Shown: positions 20,310 through 32,856 of the stretch, in pieces
Layout: every line of letters begins with the position of its first letter
How positions within the stretch are numbered: the first letter of the stretch is position 1
Assembly (NCBI GenBank): GCA_029490685.1
Contig: CM055955.1
Coordinates: 85,690,607-85,754,606, forward strand
Length of the DNA: 64,000 bases
Direction: 5' to 3'
DNA from: Schizonepeta tenuifolia
Lineage: Eukaryota > Streptophyta > Magnoliopsida > Lamiales > Lamiaceae
Notes under the pieces: model-generated
What the model saw: the letters and a program-made list of their open reading frames with translations, nothing else
Told to the model about the DNA's origin: nothing
Database searches by the model: none
Translations under genes and position numbers: made by a program

Positions 20310-23300
20310 TTAGGCGATTTACAGAACTAAAACACGAGCTTCCGTCTTTGGTCTTCTGTCTTATCTTTGACCTCGACTTCCTTCTCTTATCGCAAATAAT
20401 CACACTTTAGTAAACGGTCGCAATGATAAAAGAAACAGAAAATCGAATTCGATTTAAGACTTTTAGGCCTTTGCACTTTAACTAAATTATTTTGATTAAC
20501 TCTTACCTATCTCGATTTGAACTAACTCGGTTCCTTTACTCGACACTTAGGTCAGTTAATAATGGAAGTCGATAACTTATAACGACTTAGAAGTTCTTAT
20601 AGAACGAAGTTAAAGAGAATTCAACTTGAGAAAACGAGTTTACGAAAGTTTCTACACAAGGCAGTAACTCTAGAGCATCTACAGTAACTCTGTCCAATTT
20701 ACGGATCTCGATTTCGTTAAGCGAGCAGAGAGTTATGACAGTTCCCGTAAAGGGTCGCAAAACAGTCCGAGTTAACCCTAATGCTCGATAAAACTCGACG
20801 CACAAATCCCTAGGTTCGATCAATGCTATAAACCTTTAAGCGCACGAAATTACTATCAAATTACAGTCATGACACACATTCCTTTATCGTGAATACCTTC
20901 ACGTCTATTGATTAACAAAACGACGAGTATTTCCTCGTCTTTATCAACTATCCGATTACGAAACCAAATTCCAATTCAAATTAGATTCAATTTTTTTAAC
21001 TTCTATATTCATACTTATATGAAATCATCACCAACTACAATCTTATTTATTTATCAACATTAAACACCAATATCAAATTAGTTTCCTCATTCGACTTCCC
21101 TATCGACAATTAAACTCGTCTCTTCATCTCTTACTTAAAACTCAACTTTCTTAGAAGTCGTTCAAATTTTCCAATTACGTTCATTAACTACTAAGATTAG
21201 CAAATAGTCAAACCATAAACCTATATCATTATCCATACTAAACTTATCGACGATTCTTCGTCTCTTACTAAAAATCCAATATTCTCCGAATTCGCTCAAA
21301 CTTTCCAATTATCAACAACAACTACTAAGATTACTCAATATGCAAACCATATACTTATATCATTATCGAAACCTAACTTATCATCGATTCTTCGGCTCTT
21401 ACGATTTCCATTTTATTTTTAGAAAATTCTAATTAAATTATATGATCAACTATAAGCTTACTACTTATCAACTATATCATCACATCATCAATACTACATG
21501 ATTTACTTCATCAAAACTCCACTTCTTCCTCTCTTACATCTTTGCTTTTATTTTAAGAAAATTACCAATTAATTCATCCAAACATCTACTAATCCATAGA
21601 GTACTAAATCACAAATCAATCATCCAAAATCCAATTTAAAATATTAAATCCCAATTCCTTAAATTTTCGTTAATTTTATATTATTAAGGGGGAATGATTG
21701 TCATTTAATTCCAACCATAGAAATCCAATCTTAAGCATGAAATAGTATGAATTAAACTTAGAACATCATACTATATCCTCATGAAATTTTCAAAAATTAC
21801 AAGATTGAAGGAAATGAATTTTGTTCGGTTCAAACTATAGAGGAAGCTCTTACCTTAACGATTATGAACTCGGAATTAAGATTGATCGGATGATGAACAA
21901 ATTGTGGAGCTTGAAAGCTTGAAGAACTTGAGAGCTTCTATGGAGAAAATGAAGAACAAAAGAGAGAGAGAAGAGAGGTGAGAGGTGGCGGCATAAGGGG
22001 GGAGAGAGAAGAGAGGAATGAGGTGTTATGTTGGATATTATCTCATAAAGTAGGATAACAATCTAACAAGGATGACAGGGGGGGTATGTGGCGGTTTAGG
22101 GGGGGATATTTTACTAAAATATCGCATTTTATGGGTCTAACACGGCGTATATAAATCGAGAAATTAATTTCTTAGATGGTTACCTTTTTGACGAAATCTA
22201 ATTCGACCATTAGATTGGAAATAATTTACTTAGTCGGAAAGCATAATTCATTTTCCGAAATCTGATGAAAAGTCGAGACATGACAGTCCAAGTTTCGCCT
22301 GAAAAAATAATAAAAACTGACTTGCTCCAGTAGACTCGTATCGCAGAAAAAGTGACTGTAAAGTCAGACAGTTTTTCGATCTGAGTTTTCGAACAAAAAT
22401 TCTATCGGACGCGAAAACCCTAATACAGTAGTCGTTCAACCGACTTCTGGAATTTATTTTCAGAAACGGATTTCACCGTTAGTCTTAGAATTGAAAATCC
22501 TTAACTTAGGCGTGCAAAGCCTTAATTAATAATTAAATTTTTTATTTTTGTGACGGAAGAAATATCTGGGATATTACAGTATGTGAGTAGAGGAGAAGAA
22601 GGGAGGCATGAAGGGGAAGCCAACGGTGGCGTGCTCGTCGGAATCAGAGAAGGAGATGGATGGATGACTCTATTTCTATTGTCGATGAAAACGAAGATGA
22701 GGAATCGAGGGAGAGCGGACAGAGAGAGAGAGGGAGAGCCAAAGGGTGAAGAGTATGTGCGTGTTGTGGGAATGGGTAATCTTTTATTGATTCTTTGGTT
22801 GGGCTTGAGCTTGGGCTTGGATTTTTTTTAATCTATTGGGCAACTTAGCTAAGTAAAAAGTTATTAATGAAGTTGGGCTAAGTGATGGGCCGCGGTTATT
22901 TTCGAATGGGCTGCTGCTACTAAAATAAGTTGACATGCTGATTTCGAGTACAACTACCACCTTTCACCAAAACGAGCATAACTTTCTTCTCGTTTAATAT
23001 TTTTGAGATCCGTAAATTGGAGAGTAAAGTAGACTTCAATAGCTTTCCATCCAAATATCGCACGATTGCTAATCCTTTTCGAGCTGTTCCAGAATCGCGT
23101 ACGAAAATACAGTACCGGTGCAGATTTGCTTCTTCACGATTTCTTTCCGATTCTTTGGTTTTCTTCGCGACCTTTGGAATTTAATCGATTAATGAGACAA
23201 TATTTAGAAGAAATGTCTAAACCTTTAACCGAGACTTAGATAAATGCAAAGCCCTAAAATCTAGAGATTGTTATCGAGCCCCGTTACTCGTTTTTACTCT

Positions 23301-23408
23301 CGTTTAGTTCAGTTATTGAACTCGATTATTTTTCCTTGAAAGGTAAGGCACAAGGGTGAATTTAAGACTCAAAGAAGAAGCATTTCGAATTATTCTATAA
23401 GACTACCA

Positions 23409-23418
23409 GGTGGGCTTT
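23409..23418 (+). promoter_or_regulatory. conserved LTR word GGTGGGCTTT (T1 5' LTR)
   Basis: Followed by cctactataaaaaaata, a TATA-like run. It lies 881 bases from the LTR end; 3' LTR copy at 34702-34711. Promoter role is inference. Confidence 0.35.
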
Positions 23419-23841
23419 CCTACTATAAAAAAATAACTCGAGCTTTTCTCTGTTTTCAAAATGCTTTAAAAGTATGTTTTGAAATGATTATCATGCATAA
23501 ATGTTTCTGTGGATATCTCTTGAGCCTATCTGTGTTGGTTCGCCAACTTATGAAATCGATCGGATTCTGAGATAGCCAAAGGGGTGCTTTCCAGAATTAG
23601 TGTACATAGTAATCGAGGTTGTGAGCTCTAAGATGGGCCGACCTCGGTGAGTGACGTTCGCGGAAAGTGGCCACCTTCCCCGGCATTGGACAGATATGGC
23701 AATTGATGACGTGATTATGTTATGAGCTTAATTATGAAAAAAAAAAAATTAGTAACCACAGGTTTATTTCAGAAAAGCCCCTGTGTGTTACTGTTACAGA
23801 TGCATGATAAATCTATAAGTGTATATGTTTTGGCATGTGTT

Positions 23842-23891
23842 CACTAAGTACGTTGTACTCAACCCTGCATGTTATTTCTAAAATATGCAGG
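23842..23891 (+). promoter_or_regulatory. conserved double hairpin in LTR (T1 5' LTR)
   Basis: Reads taagtacgttgtactca (one mismatch in the stem) then cctgcat...atgcagg; 399 bases from the LTR end. The 3' LTR copy at 35134-35183 has the intact first stem ctgagta/tactcag. Confidence 0.5.
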
Positions 23892-24293
23892 TTGAGCAGC
23901 ATCGTGATGGCGGGTGTTGAGCGGGAATCTTTTGTCAATATCAAGCCTCGACTTCATATCTTCATATGTGAAGTCAATCTGCGTTTTTTTTTTCCGCTGC
24001 AAACACTTTCATATTCTAATATTATGATATGTATGAAATATCCGAGTACTGTGGATATCTTCCAAATCTTTTGAACTTGTTCCACTTATATTATCGTACG
24101 CTACTCAAAACTTGTTGACCGACTCTTCATGAATTGATCATCTTATTATGAATATTCTACTTGTTTATTTCCGAATATAAATAACTCCTCCTTGCTAATC
24201 ACTCATTAATCCCCTTTCAATCCCGCTTCTTATCTCCCACCCCAAGTCACGCCCTGGTTTAGTCGTCCTTAGGGATTTGAGGCTGTGACAAAG

Positions 24294-24307
24294 TGGTATT
24301 AGAGCAG
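24294..24307 (+). other. T1 primer-binding site
   Basis: TGGTATTAGAGCAG lies three bases after the LTR; one change from TGGTATCAGAGC, the initiator Met tRNA complement. Confidence 0.85.
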
Positions 24308-25029
24308 GCTGTTTCGCTCTGAGCCTGTGTTTCTTTTGAAATAAAGTTTAGTTCGTACCACTAAACTCATAAAAGTCATTATCAGCTCAACACCCCGTTA
24401 CTTCGCGCTCAACCAATGAAAAAGGTAAATTATTTCAAAATTCTCGTGATTTCAAAATGATTTGGAAATATGCTTTGAAAGTTTTATCATTTCGAGAAGC
24501 ATGAGATATTTATGGAATATATGATCTATGATGTTGGAGAAGTATGATGGAATAAGAACTTAAAAGCTTTCTTAAGGCCTTTTCCCACATTTCGGCAATA
24601 ACTTAGACTATTCTAAGTTATATAGTTCGCAAGATTTCGGATGATGAAGAAAGAGAAGTACTGTGACGAGCACCAATGATGAAACGACGCTTCAAGACGA
24701 ATGTTGATGCATATAAGCGACATGAACATAGTAACCTTCAGTCGGATGTTCAATCTCCTCGGAACTCCGAAATGACTTTGTTTTACCTTATAGAAAACGA
24801 TTAAACTTACTTGATGAACATAGTTAGTGTACCAACTAGTTTTCCACCATCGTTTTAGTAGCCTCGAGGTCTAGACGATAAGAATATTGGTAAAAAAAAA
24901 AAAAACTTAAGTTAAGTCTTATGATAAGTTTAAAGTTTTAATTATTAATTACTTAAGATTCCTTTAAAGTTATTAATTAGTATTTTCTCCTATAAAGTAA
25001 CTAATATGCATTGTAAATTTTATTTTAGG
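24308..25029 (+). other. T1 leader
   Basis: About 0.7 kb of AT-rich sequence with no recognisable gene. It occupies the position of the longer T3 leader. Confidence 0.6.
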
Positions 25030-25843
25030 ATGTCGATCGTACCATGAAAGAATATGGACCTTTGGACACCTGAGGTGCGCATCAGGCGGTTTCGTGACTT
25101 CTACATGTCCCCCGACAGGGACATAGGTCAGTTTGTAGCCGACTACCGACGTCGTCGCACGTTACGGAGTCACTGACTGGGAGGCTATACTGAGCCTTGT
25201 GGACCGCTTGCCAGCTGAGTGGCGCGAGTGGGCCGAGGCGACTTCTTGGGACTACCTTACTTTGGTTGGAGAGGCTTTTGTACCGACTGGAGACTTCCCG
25301 GGTTTCACCCTTGCAGTCCTTACTCAGTTCTTTCTTCGTAGAGCCCCACCTTCGGGACCGTACCGTGCACACAGGCCTTACAGACGAGTTTCAGTTGCAC
25401 CAGAGAGATTAGTGTCACTTAGTGCTAACCAGATTGTACCGTCAGCCTCACTTTCTCGGTCCCGAGTCAAGTCGAGGTAGGAGTTTGAGGGAGGACCCTC
25501 TGGAGTTCGAGCAGAGGAGGCAGTGCCAGTGCTGCCCAGTTTTTTGAGGACTACGTCGCACCTGCGACCTCTACCCATCGCCGACCCAGTTCACCCATCT
25601 CCTCCTAGGGTACCGACCGTTGTGACAGACTTCACAGACCTCATGAGCAGTCTACCGAGAGTAGCACCAGGAGTACCACAGCTACCCGAGTTCCCTCCGT
25701 TCAGATAGGAGGTGTCTGGAGTTAGAGACCGACTAGTGGCTGCGTTTGAAGCATAGGCCGGAGACGAGTCTGACGAGGATCCAGAGGAGGATCCGGATCA
25801 GGACGCAGTGGAGGGTAGTGAGGAGTCTACTGCAGCTTCTTGA
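25030..25843 (+). pseudogene. T1 ORF0 remnant (extra ORF upstream of gag)
   Basis: ATG at 25030 is in the position of the T3 ORF0 start, but several stops and frameshifts break the frame. The diagnostic middle is intact at about 25196-25340: DRLPAEWREWAEATSWDYL, TLVGEAFVPTGDF and FTLAVLTQFF. It parallels LPDEWRRWAH...WYFLALFGDDTEPT...FALAVYERFF of T2. The C-terminal tail DEDPEEDPDQDAVEGSEE ends at a TGA at 25841-25843, like the EEDPEE tails of T2 and T3. The region is markedly more GC-rich than its flanks. Function unknown. Confidence 0.65.
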
Positions 25844-26347
25844 GCAGTCGGAGTTGTCTAGATATATTTATTTTTATGTGTATGTATATAGCTAGTATGT
25901 GTGTCAGGATAGTGCTAGGTTTTTTGCTCTTTTGGTATTATATTAGGTGGGACGTTGGTTACTTTAGTGTGTACCGTCCTGGTGTCTAGCACATATTCCT
26001 GTTTTTGTTGACAGCAATGCGATATGTTAGAGCATCCCGTCTTGTATATATAGATGCATATATGTATATGGTAAGGCAGGTAGCCTTTGACAGACTAGAT
26101 ACAGTCTATCTTTTGGAAGTTCTCTTTTGAAACAAATGTTCCATCTATGATGCATATATATATAGACCCTATGATGGGCTTTTTACTTCTCGCTAAGTAT
26201 AATTTTATATGTTTCCAACGCGATGTCATACCAAAATAAAATAAATATATGCGTTATATTTTACGTCTATCAGTTACTTTTGTTTAGCAACGTGAGTGTG
26301 ATGCGAAATAAATTGAATAAGTACTAATAATAGTTGTAAACCACAGA
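25844..26347 (+). promoter_or_regulatory. T1 ORF0-gag spacer with hairpin and TATA run
   Basis: 504 bases without a gene. Around 26085-26185 it holds agactagatacagtct (hairpin), atcttttggaagttctc, then gcatatatatatagacccta and tgatgggct. Element order matches the T2 and T3 spacers. Confidence 0.45.
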
Positions 26348-27177
26348 ATGCCAAGAAGAGCTAGAAATGTGGGAGGACGCTGAGGTCGTGGTGGAGGTAG
26401 AGGGCGCGGTGGAAGAAGGGGACGTAATGAAAGAAATGAAGAACAAGAGCATGAGGTAACTCCACCGCTGCCACCCCGACGTGACGTTGAGGATTTATTC
26501 CTCAAACGAAACCCACCCACTTTAATGGAACTGGAAGCCCAGGCGATGCAGAATTATGGATTAGAGCAATCGAAAGGATCTTTCAACTCTTTAGATGTAC
26601 CGATGAAGAGCGTCTGTCTTGCGTAGCTTTCCAACTCACTGGACTCGCTGATTATTGGTGGGAATCCCGCCGAAAAATTATACCCCTTGACCACCTAGCA
26701 AAATACACTTGGGAGGAATTCAAAGAAGCGTTGTATGATAAATATGTACCAAAGACTTTTAAGGCCAAGAAAGAGGATGAGTTTTACAATCTCAAACAAG
26801 GAAAGATGACTGTGACTGAGTACGATGGAAAGTTTTGTGAATTGGCAAGGTATGCACCAGATTAAGTGGATACTGATGAAAAGATGGCAAAGAAGTTTCG
26901 TTCTGGACTGAGACATGAGATAGGAGTGGCACTAGCAAGCCATGGAAGACTGAGCTACACTAAGACACTAGAGAGAGCTCTAGAAGTGGAGGCAGCTATG
27001 CCAGAGAAAAAACGGGCACCAGCACCAGCACTAGTGCTAACACCAACTCAAGCTGCAGCTCAGACTCACTTCCAGAACTACAATGGAAAACGCAAATGGG
27101 AGCATGGAAACAACAGTGGCTTTTATCAGGACAATCGTCAGCGCAGTAACCAGCACCACCACTCGTACAACAATTAG
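26348..27177 (+). pseudogene. T1 gag (zinc knuckle deleted)
   Basis: It starts MPRRARNVGGR, followed by a TGA and a basic RGRGGRR stretch. DVEDLFLKRNPP precedes a one-base loss in the TFNGTG codons. Then come RCTDEERLSCVAFQL, DYWWESRRK, FYNLKQGKMTVTEYDGKF and the end of the capsid-like domain. An in-frame stop interrupts it at 26863-26865. The frame ends at 27177 just after an Asn/His-rich tail. The segment that in T3 encodes the Gln-rich linker and the CCHC zinc knuckle is absent, so the copy could not bind RNA through that knuckle. Gag forms the element's cytoplasmic particle. Confidence 0.85.
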
Positions 27178-29290
27178 AACTTCTTGATACCCCTGTAGTT
27201 ATATTGTTTGATATTGGAGCATCACATTCTTTTATTGCTGGTTCTTGTGTGGAAAATTTGGATATCATACCCAAATGAGCTAGTCATGCTATGAAAGTAG
27301 CTACTCCATCAGGAGAAATTTCGACCACTACTCATGTTCTCTAACCTAGAATTAGAATTAGGATCTCTTAAGGTTATAGCGAACAACTTGAACGTTATGA
27401 TCATGTGGGATGTGGATATAATCCTAGGAATGGATTGGTTAGCCGAGAACTATGCCACAATCCTCTGTAATGAGAGAAAAGATTTATTTCCTACCACCGG
27501 GAAAGGAACCCACAGATTTTTACGGAATTAAGATGGGAAAAAGGGTGCCAGTTATATCTGCCCTACAAGCCCAGAAAATGTTAAGAAAGAAAATTTGTCA
27601 AGCTTTCCTTGTTTACCTGAACGGGGAAGCTGAAGCAGAAAAGATAATAAAAGACGTACCAATCGTACAAGAATTCGAGGATGTATTTCCAGAAGTGTTA
27701 CCAGGCTTACCACCTGATAGACAAATCAAATTCAACATTGACATGGAGCCCGGGTCCAGTGTCAAAAGCACCTTATAGGATGGCACCAAAGGAACTACAA
27801 GAGCTCAAGATCCAGTTGTAGGAGCTACTGGATCTCGGTTTCATTAGACCAACTGTTTCCCCTTGGGGAGCGCCTGTTCTATTTGTAAAGAAGAAAGATG
27901 GCACGATGAGAATGTGCATAGATTATAGAGAGTTGAACAAACTCACCCTCAAGAACAAATATCCTCTTCCTAGGATAGACGATTTGTTTGATCAACTTAA
28001 GGAAGCATGTGTGTTTTCTAAGATTGACCTTAGATCTGGGTATCATCAACTCAAAATTCGACACGAAGATATACCCAAACAGCTTTCCGAACTTGATATG
28101 GACACTATGAGTTCATAGTAATGCCATTCGGTCTGACTAATGCTCCCGCCGTATTCATGGATCTCATGAATAGAGTTTTTCATCCATACTTAGATAAGTT
28201 TGTCCTGGTATTCATAGACGATATTCTCATTTATTCCAAAAGCGAAAGAGAGCATGAGGAACATCTGAGAATAGTGTTGGAGACACTGAGGACTGAAAGG
28301 TTGTATGCTAAGTTCAGTAAGTGTGAATTTTGGCTAAAAGAAGTAATATTTCTCGGACACATTGTGTCAGCAGAAGGTATTAAGGTGGACCCCGCAAAAG
28401 TTGAAGCAGTGCATAATTGGAAATCACCAACCAATCCTAATGAGATTAGGAGTTTCTTGGGTCTAGCGGGATATTATCGAAGATTCATTGAGGGATTTTC
28501 TAAAATTGCAAGACCTATGACACAATTGCTCAAGAAGGAAAACAAATACATTTGGACGGATGAATGTGAAGCAAGTTTTCAAGAACTCAAGAAGAGGTTG
28601 ACTACAGCACCAGTTCTAGCCGTACCAAACGCGAACAAAGGATACGTGATTTACACCGATGCATCTAAAAATGGACTCGGATGCGTACTGATGCAAGAAG
28701 GGAAGGTAATAGCATACGCGTCACGACAACTCAGGCCACACAAGGAGAACTACCCGACGCACGATTTGGAATTAGCAGCAGTCATGCATGCGGTGAAGAT
28801 TTGGAGGCACCACCTATATGGAGTTAGGTGCGAGATCTTCACTGATCACAAAAGCCTAAAATACTTTTTCGAGCAAAAAGACTTCAATATGAGACAAAGA
28901 AGGTGGCTCGAATTAGTAAAAGATTGTGACTGTAGTATTAACTACCACCCGGGTAAGGCTAATGTAGTAGCTGATGCCCTGAGTCGCATGACTCCATCAG
29001 AATTGGCATGTTTCCTTACTGAAGAAAAAGAACTCATTCAAGATTTTGAGAGGATGAGTTTAGAAGTGATTTGCCCACTAGAGATGATAGTGGCTTGTGT
29101 CGCAACTCTTGTAGCGATACCGGACTTGCGAGAAAGGATAATAAGTGCCCAGAGAAAAGATGAAGCATTTGAGAAACTACGCCCGAAGATCAGATCAAAC
29201 AACCCTGGAGGTTACCATGAAGCAACTGATAATGCAATTATGTTCGAGGATAGATTGTGTGTTCCTGATGACGAAGAGCTCAAGAATGAA
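27178..29290 (+). pseudogene. T1 pol: protease, reverse transcriptase, RNase H
   Basis: Protease starts near 27205 with LFDIGASHSFIAGSC; the catalytic triplet is DIG where DTG or DSG is usual. VDIILGMDWLAENYATILCN follows. RT is seen as FVKKKDGTMRMCIDYRELNK, LFDQLKEACVFSKIDLRSGY, MPFGLTNAPAVF and the intact catalytic FIDDILIYS (about 28210). RNase H reads VIYTDASKNGLGCVLMQEG near 28645 and YHPGKANVVADALSR near 28950. Frameshifts or stops lie near 27277, 27345, 27500, 27776 and 28118. From 28121 to 29455 there is an undamaged 444-codon stretch. The chemistry is polyprotein cleavage, then RNA-templated DNA synthesis and RNA removal. Confidence 0.9.
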
Positions 29291-30594
29291 ATCATGAGTG
29301 AGGCTCATGATAAACCTTACACCGCCCATCCAGGAAGCACCAAGATGTATCGGGACTTGAAGAGAAATTTTTGGTGGAACAGTTTGAAGCGAGACGTAGC
29401 CTTCTACGTGGAACGATGTTTGGCATGTCAACAAGTGAAAACATTACACCAATGACCATATGGAAAGTTACAACCGTTAAAGATCCCAACTTGGAAGTGG
29501 GAAGGTATAACCATGGATTTTGTGACTGGTCTACCAAAAACTAAGAAAAGGAAACGCTGCCATATGGGTTATTGTGGATCGCGTCACAAAATCAGCTCAT
29601 TTCTTACCAATCCCGAACACCTATGGATCAGAAAAACTAGCCCAATTGTATGTGTGTGAGATTGTGCGTCTGCACAGAGTATCGATCACGTCAGATCGAG
29701 ATTCAAAGTTTACGTCGAGATTTTGGATTAGTTTACATAACGAATTTTTGGGCAGAAAACTGAATTTTAGCACAGCTTTTCACCTGCAGACAGATGGGCA
29801 GTCCGAGAGAACAATTCAGACATTGGAAGATATGTTAAGGACTGTGGTGTTAGATCAAGGTGAAAATTGGGAGCGAGTTTTATCGTTAGTCGAATTTGCT
29901 TATAATAATAGCTATCATGCAACAATAGGCATGGCACCTTATGAGGCATTATATGGAAGAAAATGTAGATCACCACTTTATTAGGATGAAGTGGGAGAAA
30001 GGAAGAGTCTAGGGCTAGATGCGGTTAATGAGATGATCGAGATTATCCGACAAATCCAACAAAGAATGAAAGAGGCATAGAGCCGACAAAAATCTTATGT
30101 CGATACACGTAGAACCGAACTTCAATTTGAAATCGGAGATAAAGTTTTCCTTAAGGTTTCCCCCTCTAAAGGAATCACTAGGTTTGGTGTTAAGGGTAAG
30201 CTCAAACCTCGTTTTATAGGACCATATGAAATTTTAGATAGAGTAGGTCATGTTGCTTATAGATTGGCCTTTGCCACCAAATCTTGGTAATGTTCATAAT
30301 GTCATCCACGTGTCTCAATTGAGAAAATATGTATTCGATCCTAAGCACGTGATTCATCAAATTAACGTCGTTCTTAGTCTGGATCTGAATTATGAAGAAA
30401 AACCCGAAGTAATTTTGGATAAGAAAGTGCAAGAGTTAAGGACCAAGTCGATCCCACTGGTAAAGGTATTGTGGAGCCACCACGGACAGGAAGAAGCTAC
30501 GTGGGAACTCGAAGATAAGATGAGGGAGAAATACCCTGAGTTTTTCAATGAAGGTAAGCAAATTTCGGGACGAAATTTCTTGTTAGAGGGGTAG
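29291..30594 (+). pseudogene. T1 pol: integrase and chromodomain-like tail
   Basis: The HHCC zinc domain is AHPGSTKMYRDL with CLACQQVK (29310-29440). The core has DFVTGLPK (first Asp), SDRDSKF (second Asp) and QTDGQSERTIQ (Glu). A TGA after KTLHQ (29453-29455), a frameshift near 29545, a small deletion at RVSITSDRD, a TAG after CRSPLY (29982-29984), another stop near 30078 and a frameshift near 30270 disable it. The GPY-type module RFIGPYEIL and the tail with ELRTKSIPLVKVLWSHHGQ and EATWELEDKMREKYP resemble the Tekay chromodomain. It ends at TAG 30592-30594, within the purine tract. Confidence 0.9.
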
Positions 30595-32856
30595 AATGTA
30601 ATACCCCGATTTTTAATAACGTGATTAATTATTTTTAAGGACTTTTGAATTCTTAGGGAGCAATTAATTAAATTGATTAGGTCTTATTAATCAAGGGAAT
30701 ATTACTCCAATTAAAGTTGGACCAAATAAAATAATGAGTTATGGGCCTAAAAATAAGTTTAACTAGTAGAATTTTTAGTTGGGCCATATTTTTACTTTCA
30801 TTCACTTATTATTAGTAATAAAATAAGCCCAATCCTCTTTAAAATCTACAAAGCCCATAATAGAGAAGAGTAATAAAATACTAAAATTTTTCTGACGGTG
30901 AAATCAGCCACGTAAGTAAATCTTCCTTTTCTGATTATAGTAAGTAAGAATTGTGGTAAAAAAATAAGGCATGCACGTCGCCCTGCCTCCAAGCTCATCC
31001 AGAAGATAGATATCACAAACTCATTTCAGCCATAACACAACTCACTCTCACTAAATTCTCTAGTTGAAGAACAAATATACAAACAAACCAAAAACACAAA
31101 CTCTCGATCAAGCATGGAGCTTCGCTAATCTCATTTTCCGTTGCACCGAAGTATCTTGATTTCAAACAGTAAGTTTCCCAACTCAAGCCAAACTTCTTCA
31201 TCATATTCACTTGTAAAAAGAACATAATTTGATCATCGTTTTTAGTTCAATGCATTTGTCAAAACAAGAACATTCAAACCAGAGAAGAAGCTCTACTAGT
31301 TGTTTAAGGATTTCTTCAACAGAATGAGCCCCAACTCCTTTCGCTAAACTAAGGTACCCAAACTCTTTTTTTTTTTTTTTTTATCATTCAAATTCTATAG
31401 TCAGCAACTAACATATAGAAAAAATTAAACAATTACTCCATCCTCAACCAAAATGGTATTCTGTAAACCAAATCAAGAACCTAGAATCACTAGATATTGT
31501 TAAGAATGAAGCATAACTTACATTAGGGACGTTGTCTTGTATCTTTTCTTTTTATCCTCTGACTCAATGTCGAGCTTTTTTGTTGTTGAGCCTTGTACGC
31601 CGGCTGCGTTAGAGATTAGAGGGAGAAGATGGTGGACGAGTCGAGAAGGCAGCAGCGACGACAACCTTGCTAGTGTTTACCGAGCTCCTTTTCTTCTGTC
31701 AGCCTATTTCAGAGGAAAAAGGGTGCTACATCGATGGCGGGAACAACGGCATGATGGCCGAATTTTTATTTTTTATTTTGAAAGAAAAGAGGGATGAAGA
31801 AAATAAAGAAATTATTAGGAATCGGGTGGTTAATTTATAACTTTATAAGCTGTAATTAAAAGAAATTGAGATTGAGAAGGGCGTCTAAGACTCACCTGGT
31901 GAAGGCATAAACCGACCAAGGCGTGCAACTCGTTACTACCGGCCGCTCGTTTGGCTAAAGGAGGAAGTGATGGTAGTTTTTCAAGGCCGCTACCGTTTGG
32001 CCAAACAGGGGCAGCGGCGTTTCAGTTGAAGGTGTACGGAGGCGGTGCAATTGGCGGACTGCACGATGACGAAGACCCCTGCCGCCACCGCTGTTGTATT
32101 CCGAGGTGGAGAGCAAAGACAAACAAGTGGAGGAATACGCCAAACCAGAAAGGGGAGGTGATTTGTTTTTATATTTTTCGATTTGGGGATCTAGGGATTG
32201 AGATCTAGTGGTGTTCGTATGTGAGTAGAGGAGAAGAAGAGAGGCGTGAAGGCGAAGCCAACGGTGGCATGCTCGTCGGAATCGGAGAAGGAGATGGATG
32301 GATGACTCTATTTCTGTTGTCGATGAAAACGAAGATGAGAAATCGAGGGAGAGCGGAGAGAGAGAGAGAGAGAGAGAGAGCCAAAGAGTGAAGAGTATGT
32401 GCGTGTTGTGGGAATGGGTAATCTTTTATTGATTCTTTGGTTGGGCTTGAGCTTGGGCTTGAATTTTTTTTAATCTATTGGGCAACTTAGCTAAGTAAAA
32501 TGTTATTAATGAATTTGGGCTAAGAGATGGGCCGCGGTTATTTTCGAATGGGCTGTTGCTACTAAAATAAGTTGACATGCTGATTTCGAGTACAACTACC
32601 ACCTTGTACCAAAACGAGCATAACTTTTTCTCGTTCAATATTTTTGAGATCCGTAAATTGGAGAGTAAAGTAGATTTCAATAGCTTTCCATCAACATATC
32701 GCACGATTGCTAATTCTTTCCGAGCTGTTCCAGAATCGCGTACGAAAATATAGTACCGTTACAGATTTGCTTCTTTACGATTTCTTTCCGATTCTTTGGT
32801 TTTCTTCGCGGCCTTTGGAATTTAATCGATAAGTCCAGCTAGTGAAGGATAAAAGG

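Larger units (their letters stand above)
8998..22578 (-). mobile_element. T2: Tekay-type gypsy element nested in the T1 5' LTR
   Basis: Its outer termini are TGTCACAG at 8998 and ...ATTACA at 22578 (TG...CA in minus orientation). It is flanked by an exact GTATG duplication (8993-8997 and 22579-22583). The uninterrupted target exists in the T1 3' LTR at 32217-32221, so insertion is directly demonstrated. It keeps two LTRs, a primer-binding site, ORF0 and RT/RNase H, but gag, protease and integrase are missing and a SIRE fragment lies between pol and the 3' LTR. Confidence 0.93.
19423..22578 (-). mobile_element. T2 5' LTR (complete, about 3.16 kb)
   Basis: On the minus strand it begins TGTAATATCCCAGAT and ends GGGGCCGTGACA. 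Its first 430 bp resemble the LTR start of the T3 family (ggctttgcacgcctaagtt; acggtgaaatccgtttc), placing T2 and T3 in related families. It contains runs of G (22078-22106) and the AG-rich repeats of a transcribed leader near 21960. Confidence 0.92.
22579..24290 (+). mobile_element. T1 5' LTR, right part
   Basis: It resumes at the GTATG duplication and continues to CTGTGACA at 24290, next to the primer-binding site. Relative to the 3' LTR it lacks about 45 bp after ttaatcgat (23191), the stretch in which the SIRE solo LTR sits in the other copy. Confidence 0.9.
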